From Bacteroidota bacterium (GTDB lineage Bacteria > Bacteroidota > Ignavibacteria > UBA10030 > UBA8401): a DNA stretch of 64,000 nt. How positions within the stretch are numbered: the stretch's first letter is position 1; every line of letters begins with the position of its first letter. The position numbers and the translations under genes are program-made. The notes beneath the pieces were generated by a model. That model searched no databases and had not been told where the DNA came from. It was given only the letters and a program-made list of their open reading frames with translations. Shown in pieces: positions 24,612 to 31,675 of the stretch. The stretch spans positions 18,897-82,896 of the forward strand of contig JAJYOK010000015.1 in the NCBI GenBank assembly GCA_021796215.1, given 5' to 3'.

Positions 24612-25624
24612 ACGCCTGTCTCACCTGCAGAGCCGTTTTCAACTCCGTCGCTGCCCAGCCCAGCTTTCACCAAATCATGAAGGTGCACCATGCCGATGGG
24701 CTTATGCAATTCATCAACGATGACAAGCTGTGTAATGTTGAATGTTTCCATTTCCTGAAGTGCGATCGACGCAAGCACGCCCATTCGTATTGTTTTGGGA
24801 TTTTTCGTCATAATTTCTCTGGCACACACCGAAGATATATCCATCTTTTTTTGCAGAAGACGCCGCAAATCTCCGTCCGTAACAATCCCGTGCAGCGTTC
24901 CCGACTCGTCAACGACGCACGTCGCGCCGAGGCGTTTCGTTGTCATTTCAAGAATAGTATCGCGCAAGTTCGCTTCAAGCAGAACTGTAGGAACTTGATC
25001 ACCGCTCACCATCATCTCTTCAATCTTAAGAAGCAGCCGTTTGCCCAACGTTCCGCCCGGATGAAACAGTGCGAAATCTTCAGCACTGAAATTTCTTTTT
25101 TCAAGCAGCGTCACCGCGAGCGCATCACCCATGGCGAGCGTTGCCGTTGTCGAAGCAGTCGGCGCAAGATCGAGCGGGCATGCTTCTTCATCAACAGAAA
25201 TATCAAGCACGACATCGGAGTTGCGCCCAAGCTGTGAATGAGGATTGCCAACCATCGCAATCATCGGCACGCCGACGCGTTTGAACATTGGCAGCAATTT
25301 CACAAGCTCCTGCGTGTTGCCGCTTTTCGAAATAGAAATGACAACATCGTCGCTGCGCACCATCCCGAAATCTCCGTGCACCGCATCCGACGGGTGAAGA
25401 AAAAAAGCCGCTGTGCCGGTGGAATTCATCGTCGCAACGATCTTTCTTCCAATGATCCCGGATTTTCCCACGCCGGTCACAATCACCCTTCCTTTACATT
25501 CAAACAACAACATCACCGCACGCTCGAACGAAGCATCAATTCTATGCTCAAGTGCGGCAACAGAAGCCGCTTCAATGCGGATAACATTCTTACCCTTTTC
25601 GATTTCAAATGAAGGAATGCTCAT
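24608..25624 (-). CDS. kdsD: arabinose 5-phosphate isomerase
   Basis: 338 residues: a SIS sugar-isomerase domain (about 35-170; VTGVGKSGIIGRKIVATMNS, SISKSGNTQE, LAPTASTTATLAMGDALA) followed by two CBS repeats (205-325). Converts ribulose 5-phosphate to arabinose 5-phosphate for Kdo synthesis. Downstream in the operon from kdsA; the phosphatase gene kdsC that usually lies between kdsD and lptC is absent here. 4-base overlaps with both neighbours. Confidence 0.95.
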   Translation of the reverse strand: MSIPSFEIEKGKNVIRIEAASVAALEHRIDASFERAVMLLFECKGRVIVTGVGKSGIIGRKIVATMNSTGTAAFFLHPSDAVHGDFGMVRSDDVVISISKSGNTQELVKLLPMFKRVGVPMIAMVGNPHSQLGRNSDVVLDISVDEEACPLDLAPTASTTATLAMGDALAVTLLEKRNFSAEDFALFHPGGTLGKRLLLKIEEMMVSGDQVPTVLLEANLRDTILEMTTKRLGATCVVDESGTLHGIVTDGDLRRLLQKKMDISSVCAREIMTKNPKTIRMGVLASIALQEMETFNITQLVIVDELHKPIGMVHLHDLVKAGLGSDGVENGSAGETGV

Positions 25625-26472
25625 AGTTTCAATCCTGTCTGCCGGCTTTTTGGCAGAGCCGAGAAAAATTTCGAAAAGAAAGAGCGCCGGCTCACTGTGG
25701 TTTGTGCAATTGCACCAAGCTCAACTTTCTTTCGAAGATTATTGTAGCCGATAAACGCCGCCGTAAGATCGCTGTCTGAATATGACGAAAGATCGCGAAA
25801 CAGATGCTGTGAATCGAGGGCAATTTCCGGGTCGCGAACACGTTTATGCATCATCAATTCGTTGTAAAAATTCGTCACTGGAATCAAATGGACAACGCCG
25901 TCGCTGCCGTCATAAATCCATAAACGCTTGTCCGATGGACAGATTGCCAGCGTCAATGCAATACCCGTGACGCGCTGAATCGTTATTTCGCGGACATGTT
26001 GACCGCACATAGGACATTGTGCGCCGGAACTCCATTCCGAAAAATTCCATCGCCGCCGCTCTTCAAAAGTTTCCGGAATCGTCTCGCTGTCAAGGTTCAC
26101 AATTTCAAATTCAAGCTGAAAATCTCTTTGGGACTGACCTTCCTCCACTTCGCGCAGCGTTGCAGAAATTTTTCCTGCACTTGTTTCAATCACGCCATAC
26201 GCAAACACCGGGGCGAGCGGCGCAGAAGTGTCCGGCGCTCCCGTTTTCCCGGCAGGATTTTCAACAGGCGCCAGGATAAAATTTCCTTCGCCGCGCCTTC
26301 CTCTGCCGATCACTTTCCATGTCTCAATGCAACGGCGATAGTGTTGATAGCCCGGTTTATGTTCCGGCAAAAGCCATAGCAGTGTCGCACGCTCAAATTC
26401 CGACAACGCTCGCGGAAACGCGCTCCCGGTTTGCTGAGAGCTTTGTCCATTTGTCGGAAATGAAGTGCTCAT
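25621..26472 (-). CDS. conserved hypothetical protein in the Kdo/LPS operon
   Basis: 283 residues, no signal peptide or membrane segment. A CPMCGQH motif in the middle can bind zinc together with other Cys (AICPSD). Aromatic-rich N-terminal half (FERATLLWLLPEHKPGYQHY) and SSYSDSDLTAAFIGYNNLRKK near the end are the most distinctive parts. I do not recognise the family. Its position between kdsA and kdsD, with a 4-base overlap to kdsD, argues for a role in envelope biosynthesis or its control. The last residues (LPKSRQTGLKL) are coded by a palindromic segment. Confidence 0.75.
   Translation of the reverse strand: MSTSFPTNGQSSQQTGSAFPRALSEFERATLLWLLPEHKPGYQHYRRCIETWKVIGRGRRGEGNFILAPVENPAGKTGAPDTSAPLAPVFAYGVIETSAGKISATLREVEEGQSQRDFQLEFEIVNLDSETIPETFEERRRWNFSEWSSGAQCPMCGQHVREITIQRVTGIALTLAICPSDKRLWIYDGSDGVVHLIPVTNFYNELMMHKRVRDPEIALDSQHLFRDLSSYSDSDLTAAFIGYNNLRKKVELGAIAQTTVSRRSFFSKFFSALPKSRQTGLKL
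25635..25657 (-). repeat. palindromic segment at gene 3' end
   Basis: CTGTCTGCC and GGCAGAG around GGCTTTTT. Shares CTGTCTGCCGGC with the palindrome in rlmN (47802-47825). Confidence 0.5.
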
Positions 26473-26486
26473 TGCCGCCAGATGGT

Positions 26487-26505
26487 CTCCACCTTCAAGG
26501 TGGAG
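26487..26505. repeat. perfect 19-nt palindrome in kdsA-orf gap
   Basis: CTCCACCTT-C-AAGGTGGAG, 9-bp arms, in the 61-bp gap after kdsA. Could act as a weak processing or attenuation hairpin within the operon; no T-run follows on the minus strand. Confidence 0.55.
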
Positions 26506-26533
26506 GCCGTCTTAACTGTTAAAAATAAAATAC

Positions 26534-27379
26534 TCATAACCATCCGTTGCGTTTCGCCAGCTCATCAATAGAAATAATTTGCGTCAGCAACTGTTCCAAT
26601 CGCGATAAAGGAAGCTGGCTTGCGGCGTCGCTGAACGCCTTTTCGGGATGCGGATGCGTTTCCACAAACAAGCCGCTGATACCGACCGCAGCGCCGGCTC
26701 GGGCAATTGGAAAAATAAATTCCGGCTGGCCGCCGCTTCGTCCTTCTTCATCACTCGGCAGCTGCACCGAATGCGTTGCATCTAAAATTACCGGATAACC
26801 GAACGAGCGCATGATCTGAATTCCGCGCATGTCCACGACAAGATTGTGGTAACCGAACGATGTGCCGCGTTCTGTGACAAAAACTTTTTCATTGCCCGTT
26901 GAGGTAACTTTTTCAATCGGATGTTTGATATCTTCCGGTGCAAGGAACTGCCCTTTTTTGATATTCACAACTTTGCCGGTTTTTCCTGCTGCGATAAGCA
27001 GTTCGGTTTGACGGCAGAGAAACGCGGGAATTTGCAGCACATCGGCAACGTCAGCCGCGGCGGTGACTTCTTCCTGTGAATGAACATCGGTCAAAATCGG
27101 CATTGCAAAATTCTTTTTGACTTCCGCTAAAATCGAAAGAGCTTTATCCATGCCAATACCGACAAAACCTGAGACGCTCGTCCGGTTTGCTTTCTTGTAT
27201 GACGATTTGAAAATTACCGGCACATGCAGGCGTGCACAAATTTCTTTGATTTTCTCCGCAGTTGTCAGAACAAGATCGCGGCTTTCCACAACACACGGTC
27301 CGGCAATAAGCACCAGCGGCTGATTTCCACCGATTGCTATTGAATCTACAGCGATTGTTTTCATTTTCGAAGGAATCAT
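26534..27379 (-). CDS. kdsA: 3-deoxy-8-phosphooctulonate synthase
   Basis: 281 residues, or 276 if the second ATG (27364, MKTIAVDS) is used; neither has a clear Shine-Dalgarno site. Motifs of KdsA: IAGPCVVES, FKSSYKKANRTS, GIGMDKALSILAEVK, DVHSQEE, QIPAFLCRQTELL, NIKKGQFLAPED, TERGTSFGYHNLVVDMR, DATHSVQLP. Forms Kdo 8-phosphate from arabinose 5-phosphate and phosphoenolpyruvate. Likely first gene of the six-gene run down to lptB. Confidence 0.95.
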   Translation of the reverse strand: MIPSKMKTIAVDSIAIGGNQPLVLIAGPCVVESRDLVLTTAEKIKEICARLHVPVIFKSSYKKANRTSVSGFVGIGMDKALSILAEVKKNFAMPILTDVHSQEEVTAAADVADVLQIPAFLCRQTELLIAAGKTGKVVNIKKGQFLAPEDIKHPIEKVTSTGNEKVFVTERGTSFGYHNLVVDMRGIQIMRSFGYPVILDATHSVQLPSDEEGRSGGQPEFIFPIARAGAAVGISGLFVETHPHPEKAFSDAASQLPLSRLEQLLTQIISIDELAKRNGWL

Positions 27380-27474
27380 TTGGACTTAAGTGATGTAAAA
27401 TAAGAATCTTTCGAGGGAAAGTAAAGAAATGGAGATGAGCGATCGTACCTTAATTGGCCCTATTCAGAGAAAAC

Positions 27475-27522
27475 CACAAAGGCACGAGAATAATGTACCT
27501 AAAATTACTTCGTGCCTTCGTG
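27475..27522 (-). terminator. inverted repeat between kdsA and amidase genes
   Basis: CACAAAGGCACGA (27475-27487) pairs with TCGTGCCTTCGTG (27510-27522) with one mismatch. It lies after the minus-strand amidase gene and before kdsA, so it can end amidase transcription. Similar CACGAAGG...CTTCGTG words occur at 58882-58968. Confidence 0.55.
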
Positions 27523-27562
27523 AGCTCGAGCTTACAAAATGGGTTTTTCACCCTCAATGCGT

Positions 27563-29383
27563 CTATTGCGCGGTTTTTGTCCTCACAAATTCTTCCAACC
27601 CCTTCACAATTTGCTCTGCCGCTTGTTCACGAAATGTCGGATCAAGAATACGGATTTCATCTTCCGGGTTTGAAAGAAAAGCGGTTTCTACAAGTACGTT
27701 GGGAAGCTGTGTCGGCGCATTGAGAGAAAAATTAAAACTGCCCACGCAGCCTTGCTGGCCAAGACCAAGCTCCAGCATTTTGCCGTACATAATTTCCGCT
27801 AACGGTTGGAAGCCGATATACCGATAATACGTGCTCACTCCTTTTGTCAATGCCGGGTCGCCGGTTTCTCCGGTGGAATTGCAATGGATACTGACAAGAA
27901 TTTGCGCATTGGAGGAAATGATTTTGTCTGTCCGGTCTGACATGGAAACACTTGAATCATCGCTGCGTGTCATTACAACATGGACACCTTTCGATGTAAG
28001 AAGAGAATCAAGATTCTTTGCAAACATCAACGTCATATTTTTTTCAAGCACACCGGTCGAACCAACTGCACCGTTATTGTCTCCGCCATGTCCCGGATCC
28101 ACCGCGATGGTAAATCCTGAAAGCGGCATATCCTGTGAAGCGACGACCGGCGGTCGGCGCAAGACAATTTTCATTGTTGAGTTGTTGACATAGCTGATAT
28201 CATATCCCCAATGCTGCTGATACGCAAGCGTAATGATCAAACGATAACGGTCAGCTTCCATTTGCTGCCACATAACACTTTTAATTCCCTTTGAACTAAG
28301 CTGTTGCGTGATCCAATTGGTGTTCGATGTCGCGCCAAAAATATCAACAATAAGCTGAGCAGGATTGACGCGTTGTTCGCTCAAGTACGGTAAACGCTGG
28401 CTGAGCGATACCGTCACCACATCTTCGCCTTGATTGCTGTTCGCGGATGAATCCTTGCCGGTCACGGTCAGCGTGCCGACCAATGAATTCGGCAGCGGCG
28501 TGTCGGACGGCAGCAACGATGTGAAAAATTGCGGAAGCCATGCATCCAGATCGTTGGAAAGATGCACGCGGTATTGGCTGCCGACTTTCCCCGTGACGAC
28601 AACTCGAACGCCGTTTTGAATGTACCCTAATTTTGCACCGCCCAGGCGGTCCCTTCCCAAACCTGCATTGAGAAACGCATGTTTGCTTGTGATTTCCGCA
28701 ACGAGTGGAAGTTCCTTCGGCATAATGGAAACTTTCCCCTTCGCGTACGCTTTTTCACTGCTCCAGAAACTTTTCTTCAAATAAAATTTTATCTGTGCAT
28801 CCTTCACATCGTCACCTTCACGAACTTTGTAGCGGCCAATGTACACACCGCCAAGTCCATTTGCCTGATCCGGCGAAAGTTCGGTCATCGGAATTCCCGA
28901 TTCCACACCTTCAATATCAAACGATGCCTCGTGCTCCGGGCTTCCCTTAAAACGAACCTCAAGAACATCTCCCGCACCAAGCCACATGTCCTCAGATGGC
29001 TTCATCATAGCCGATTCAATAACAACAGGATCGCTTGGCGAAGTTTTAAGCGGCTCTGGACGTTCCAGCACAAAATCCTTCTCAAGCGAATCTCCATTTG
29101 CTGCACGAACAACAATCCGCAGCACAGATGTATCAAATGGAACATCCGCTGCACCGCAAAAAGCGCCGCTGGAATAAACTTTGACCTCCTTCCCATTAAT
29201 GAATGCGCGGGCAGAGGGAAGCGTTGAAGCAGAAATGCGCTGGCTGGAAAACGGATTGAGCGTTGTATCAGATTCCGGAACGATGACGCGAAGAAACAAC
29301 GAATCCGGGGGCGGTGCAGTTTGAGAAAATAATGAATAAGAAAAGAAAACAAAGGCGGCACAAAGGTATCGAAATGAGTTCAT
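27563..29383 (-). CDS. N-acetylmuramoyl-L-alanine amidase (Amidase_3) with AMIN-like region
   Basis: 606 residues from the ATG at 29383, preceded by GGAG and opening a signal peptide (MNSFRYLCAAFVFFSYSLFS). The frame stays open to 29626 only because it runs antisense through tRNA-Ala. Domains: Ig/SH3-like N-terminal region, an AMIN-type segment (RVNPAQLIVDIFGATSNTNW), and a C-terminal Amidase_3 domain from about 395: zinc ligands in DPGHGG, LEKN and SIHCN, catalytic Glu in LVETAFLSN. A periplasmic amidase that cuts the stem peptide from glycan strands, as AmiC does at division. Monocistronic. Confidence 0.92.
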   Translation of the reverse strand: MNSFRYLCAAFVFFSYSLFSQTAPPPDSLFLRVIVPESDTTLNPFSSQRISASTLPSARAFINGKEVKVYSSGAFCGAADVPFDTSVLRIVVRAANGDSLEKDFVLERPEPLKTSPSDPVVIESAMMKPSEDMWLGAGDVLEVRFKGSPEHEASFDIEGVESGIPMTELSPDQANGLGGVYIGRYKVREGDDVKDAQIKFYLKKSFWSSEKAYAKGKVSIMPKELPLVAEITSKHAFLNAGLGRDRLGGAKLGYIQNGVRVVVTGKVGSQYRVHLSNDLDAWLPQFFTSLLPSDTPLPNSLVGTLTVTGKDSSANSNQGEDVVTVSLSQRLPYLSEQRVNPAQLIVDIFGATSNTNWITQQLSSKGIKSVMWQQMEADRYRLIITLAYQQHWGYDISYVNNSTMKIVLRRPPVVASQDMPLSGFTIAVDPGHGGDNNGAVGSTGVLEKNMTLMFAKNLDSLLTSKGVHVVMTRSDDSSVSMSDRTDKIISSNAQILVSIHCNSTGETGDPALTKGVSTYYRYIGFQPLAEIMYGKMLELGLGQQGCVGSFNFSLNAPTQLPNVLVETAFLSNPEDEIRILDPTFREQAAEQIVKGLEEFVRTKTAQ

Positions 29384-29516
29384 AAGGTACTCCGTGGTAA
29401 AATTATGGTCAAAGAAATGTGCGGAAGTAAGGTAAATGATTTTTGATTGAAATGGAAGGGGTCGAAAAACATTTCTACGCGGGTTCATGGATTCAGGCTT
29501 GTCTTCAAAAACGAAC

Positions 29517-29527
29517 TTTTGTATATT
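29517..29527 (+). promoter_or_regulatory. promoter core before tRNA-Ala
   Basis: TTTTGTATATT ends 18 bases before the first tRNA base, a fitting place for a -10 element; the same word precedes the permease gene at 6991-7001. Confidence 0.45.
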
Positions 29528-29545
29528 GTTACAACTTGAGTTTGA

Positions 29546-29618
29546 GGGGCTGTAGCTCAGTTGGGAGAGCGCTTCGTTCGCAACGAAGAGGTCGTCGGTT
29601 CGATCCCGATCAGCTCCA
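29546..29618 (+). tRNA. tRNA-Ala (anticodon CGC)
   Basis: 73 bases with full cloverleaf: acceptor GGGGCTG/CAGCTCC (one G-T pair), D arm with AGCTCAGTTGGGAGAGC, anticodon stem CTTCG/CGAAG around TTCGCAA (anticodon CGC), T arm with GGTTCGATCC. No CCA is encoded (ACA follows). A partial copy of its 3' end lies 73 bases downstream. Confidence 0.97.
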
Positions 29619-29674
29619 CAAGACAATTTACGATAATTGGTAACTGCGCTTCATTTTTCAGAACCGTGAGGGCG

Positions 29675-29722
29675 TGGCGCCACAGGCGCCAAGGTCGTCG
29701 GTTCGATCCCGATCAGCTCCAC
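29675..29722 (+). repeat. tRNA-Ala 3' remnant with abutting palindrome
   Basis: Bases 29692-29722 repeat exactly the last 31 bases of the tRNA-Ala region (29589-29619): variable region, T arm and 3' acceptor strand. Directly before it is a perfect palindrome TGGCGCC-ACA-GGCGCCA (29675-29691). No 5' half is present, so it cannot be a functional tRNA. Confidence 0.93.
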
Positions 29723-29763
29723 GCATCATTCAAAAAGTAAAGAAATATTATTCAGAAAAGAAT

Positions 29764-29791
29764 AAAAATCCCGCCCACGTGCGGGATTTTT
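29764..29791 (+). terminator. intrinsic terminator after tRNA-Ala locus
   Basis: AAAAATCCCGC, 6-base loop, GCGGGATTTTT: symmetric, so it can work in both directions. Confidence 0.85.
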
Positions 29792-29824
29792 ATTTCCACC
29801 GCGTAAAATAAATATATTTGTACA

Positions 29825-29856
29825 TAAAAAAGCCCGGTGTGGGGGGGCACCGGGCT
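29825..29856 (-). terminator. terminator of the 30-34.6 kb minus-strand operon
   Basis: On the minus strand AGCCCGGTG, C-rich 8-base loop, CACCGGGCT, then TTTTTT. About 110 bases after the last gene. Confidence 0.85.
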
Positions 29857-29965
29857 CGACCTTTTAGTGTGCAACAATCAGGGGAGGAATTGCCGCACAG
29901 GTCAATGGTAATATACAAAATAATTTTCGCCTGTCAAAGAAAAAAATAAATTCCCGCCGGCTAAA

Positions 29966-30478
29966 CTACCGCTCAAGCGCAAGACTCAGCGCAGTTGTGA
30001 GCTTGAGAACATCCTTTGTCGTTTTCTCAAGTCTTACACTAATAATTTTTGCGATATTCTTCAGCACATAGTATCCGATTTCATTATCCGCTTCAGCAAG
30101 TTGGAAAAAAGATTCCTGTGAAATAACAGCAAGCGCACATTTAGTTTTTGCGACAACGCTCGCGGTGCGTTCCGAATTTTCTTCAAAAAGCACCATCTCG
30201 CCAAAAAAAGCATAATGGCTTCCGTTGAATCGAATCAGAGATTTGTCGTGCTGGTTCATGCCGTGTCCCGCGACCTTCAACAACAGAGTTTTTGACACTT
30301 CCACCTCACCGTCGAGGAGAATGAACATTTCGCTTCCCTTTTCTCCTTCTTTGATAATCGTGGTGTCGGCTTCCACCGCTTTCTCAACAATGAGTGTTCG
30401 TATTCTCTCAAGCTTTTCGTCGGGAAGCCCTTTGAAGAGAGGGATGTTCTTCAAAAACTCGATATCAATTTTCTTCAT
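29966..30478 (-). CDS. cyclic-nucleotide-binding domain protein
   Basis: 170 residues. A single cNMP-binding domain (about 10-135) with KGLPDEKLERI, IKEGEKGSEMFILLDGEVEV and the FFGEMVLFEENSERTASVVA phosphate-binding cassette (GEM...RTA in place of GELAL...RAA). No DNA-binding domain is attached; the last 30 residues form a short helix. It starts 12 bases after the K+ channel gene, so it probably acts as a separate ligand-sensing partner of that channel. Inference from linkage. Confidence 0.88.
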   Translation of the reverse strand: MKKIDIEFLKNIPLFKGLPDEKLERIRTLIVEKAVEADTTIIKEGEKGSEMFILLDGEVEVSKTLLLKVAGHGMNQHDKSLIRFNGSHYAFFGEMVLFEENSERTASVVAKTKCALAVISQESFFQLAEADNEIGYYVLKNIAKIISVRLEKTTKDVLKLTTALSLALER

Positions 30479-30490
30479 AGCATGTCTCTT

Positions 30491-31675
30491 TTACTTCGCT
30501 TGTGAGTCAATCGTTCCGATAACCACCGCCCAATCTTTTTTCTGAATTTGGTAGTCAAGCGGCGGGTTTACATCAACGCGCATTCCCATGCGCTCGGCGA
30601 CATTAATGCCGGCCTCACGGAATTTTCGTTCAATGAACGCGTCAACTGCCGACATATCGTGTGAGAGAATGTCATTGAGGCTGACCGTTTCTTCTTCTGT
30701 GACAATGCCAATGACCGTCCAGTTTTTTGCCCTCTTGAAATGAAGAAGGAGTTCTTCATAGGACTTCCCGATAAATTCTACCGGAATTGGTACGCGATGA
30801 AGGTCGTTACCGCGCTCATAATCGAGAAGCTCCATCGCGACTTGCGGTGCACCGGGGTAAAGTATCTGATTGGCAAGGAAAAATCCGACATGCTGGTCGC
30901 TCACAATTACCTCATCCGCATTCGCGCGTTTGACGTGCTGAAGACTTTCACGATTCATAATATGCGTGATAACTTTCACCCGCGGATTGATTGATTTGAT
31001 TGTAAGCAAAGCAAGAAGTGTTTTTTCATCGGACAATGCTCCTGTTTGCGGATTAGCATCAGGAACAATAATCGCGGCAACCGCTTCTTTCGCATTCGCA
31101 CGATTCAACACCGGCTCACGCGTGTAATCGCCGCGGACAAATTTTACCTCTAAGCGCGGAAATGCTTCAGTAATTACTTCCATGCGTTCCGGCGGCGCTT
31201 CATTCACCAGTACGATGTTCGTTGCATTTTCTTTAGTACCATACAAATTGAAAATGCGGAGAATCTCTTCTACATGCGAATTCCAGCCGCAGATGAGAAC
31301 GTGTCCTGTAAAGTTAATATCTTGCAATCCTTGGCTCTCCTTTATTTTTCGTGCAACAAAAACAGACGAAATAGTTGCGGTGAATAATGAAATGAGAATC
31401 ATGCCGCTGATAATCGTGATTGAACCGAAGATACGGCCAGCAACGGTAATCGGAACTTTGTCGCCATAGCCGACTGTGGCAACAGTCACTATCGCCCACC
31501 ACAATGCATCACCGAACGATGTAAACTGCGAGTGATTTTTATATCCTTCTGAAAAGTACACCAGCACCGCTCCGATGTTGATGAGCGCAATGATGGCAAT
31601 TGAAAGCCTTGCCAGTTCATTTTTTCTTAATAGCTTGGCCGCTTGACGGACCACGCCCCGAAAATCGTTCTTCAT
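30491..31675 (-). CDS. two-helix potassium channel with RCK (TrkA-N) domain
   Basis: 394 residues. Two membrane helices (about 22-42 and 82-105) flank the pore loop with selectivity filter TVGYGD (67-72), followed by an RCK domain: Rossmann start HVLICGWNSHVEEIL, VLVNEAP, FVRGDYTREPVLNRA, and a C-terminal TrkA-C-like part. Unlike a classic RCK the dinucleotide loop is CGWNSH rather than GxGxxG, a variant found in several prokaryotic channels gated by ions. Overlaps the M23 gene by 4 bases and precedes the cNMP-binding gene. Confidence 0.92.
   Translation of the reverse strand: MKNDFRGVVRQAAKLLRKNELARLSIAIIALINIGAVLVYFSEGYKNHSQFTSFGDALWWAIVTVATVGYGDKVPITVAGRIFGSITIISGMILISLFTATISSVFVARKIKESQGLQDINFTGHVLICGWNSHVEEILRIFNLYGTKENATNIVLVNEAPPERMEVITEAFPRLEVKFVRGDYTREPVLNRANAKEAVAAIIVPDANPQTGALSDEKTLLALLTIKSINPRVKVITHIMNRESLQHVKRANADEVIVSDQHVGFFLANQILYPGAPQVAMELLDYERGNDLHRVPIPVEFIGKSYEELLLHFKRAKNWTVIGIVTEEETVSLNDILSHDMSAVDAFIERKFREAGINVAERMGMRVDVNPPLDYQIQKKDWAVVIGTIDSQAK

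Larger units (their letters stand above)
29619..29965 (+). other. 347-bp gap with tRNA-Ala remnant and two terminators
   Basis: No protein gene. It holds a palindrome and tRNA 3' remnant (29675-29722), a plus-strand terminator (29764-29791) and a minus-strand terminator (29825-29856). Confidence 0.8.

Noticed and set aside
29384..29626. N-terminal extension of the amidase gene to 29626
   Set aside because: It reads antisense through tRNA-Ala (peptide like DRDRTDDLFVANEALSQL), a familiar annotation artefact; the ATG at 29383 has a ribosome binding site and signal peptide.
29692..29722. Second tRNA gene at 29692
   Set aside because: Only the T arm and 3' acceptor strand are present; no 5' half, D arm or anticodon arm can form.
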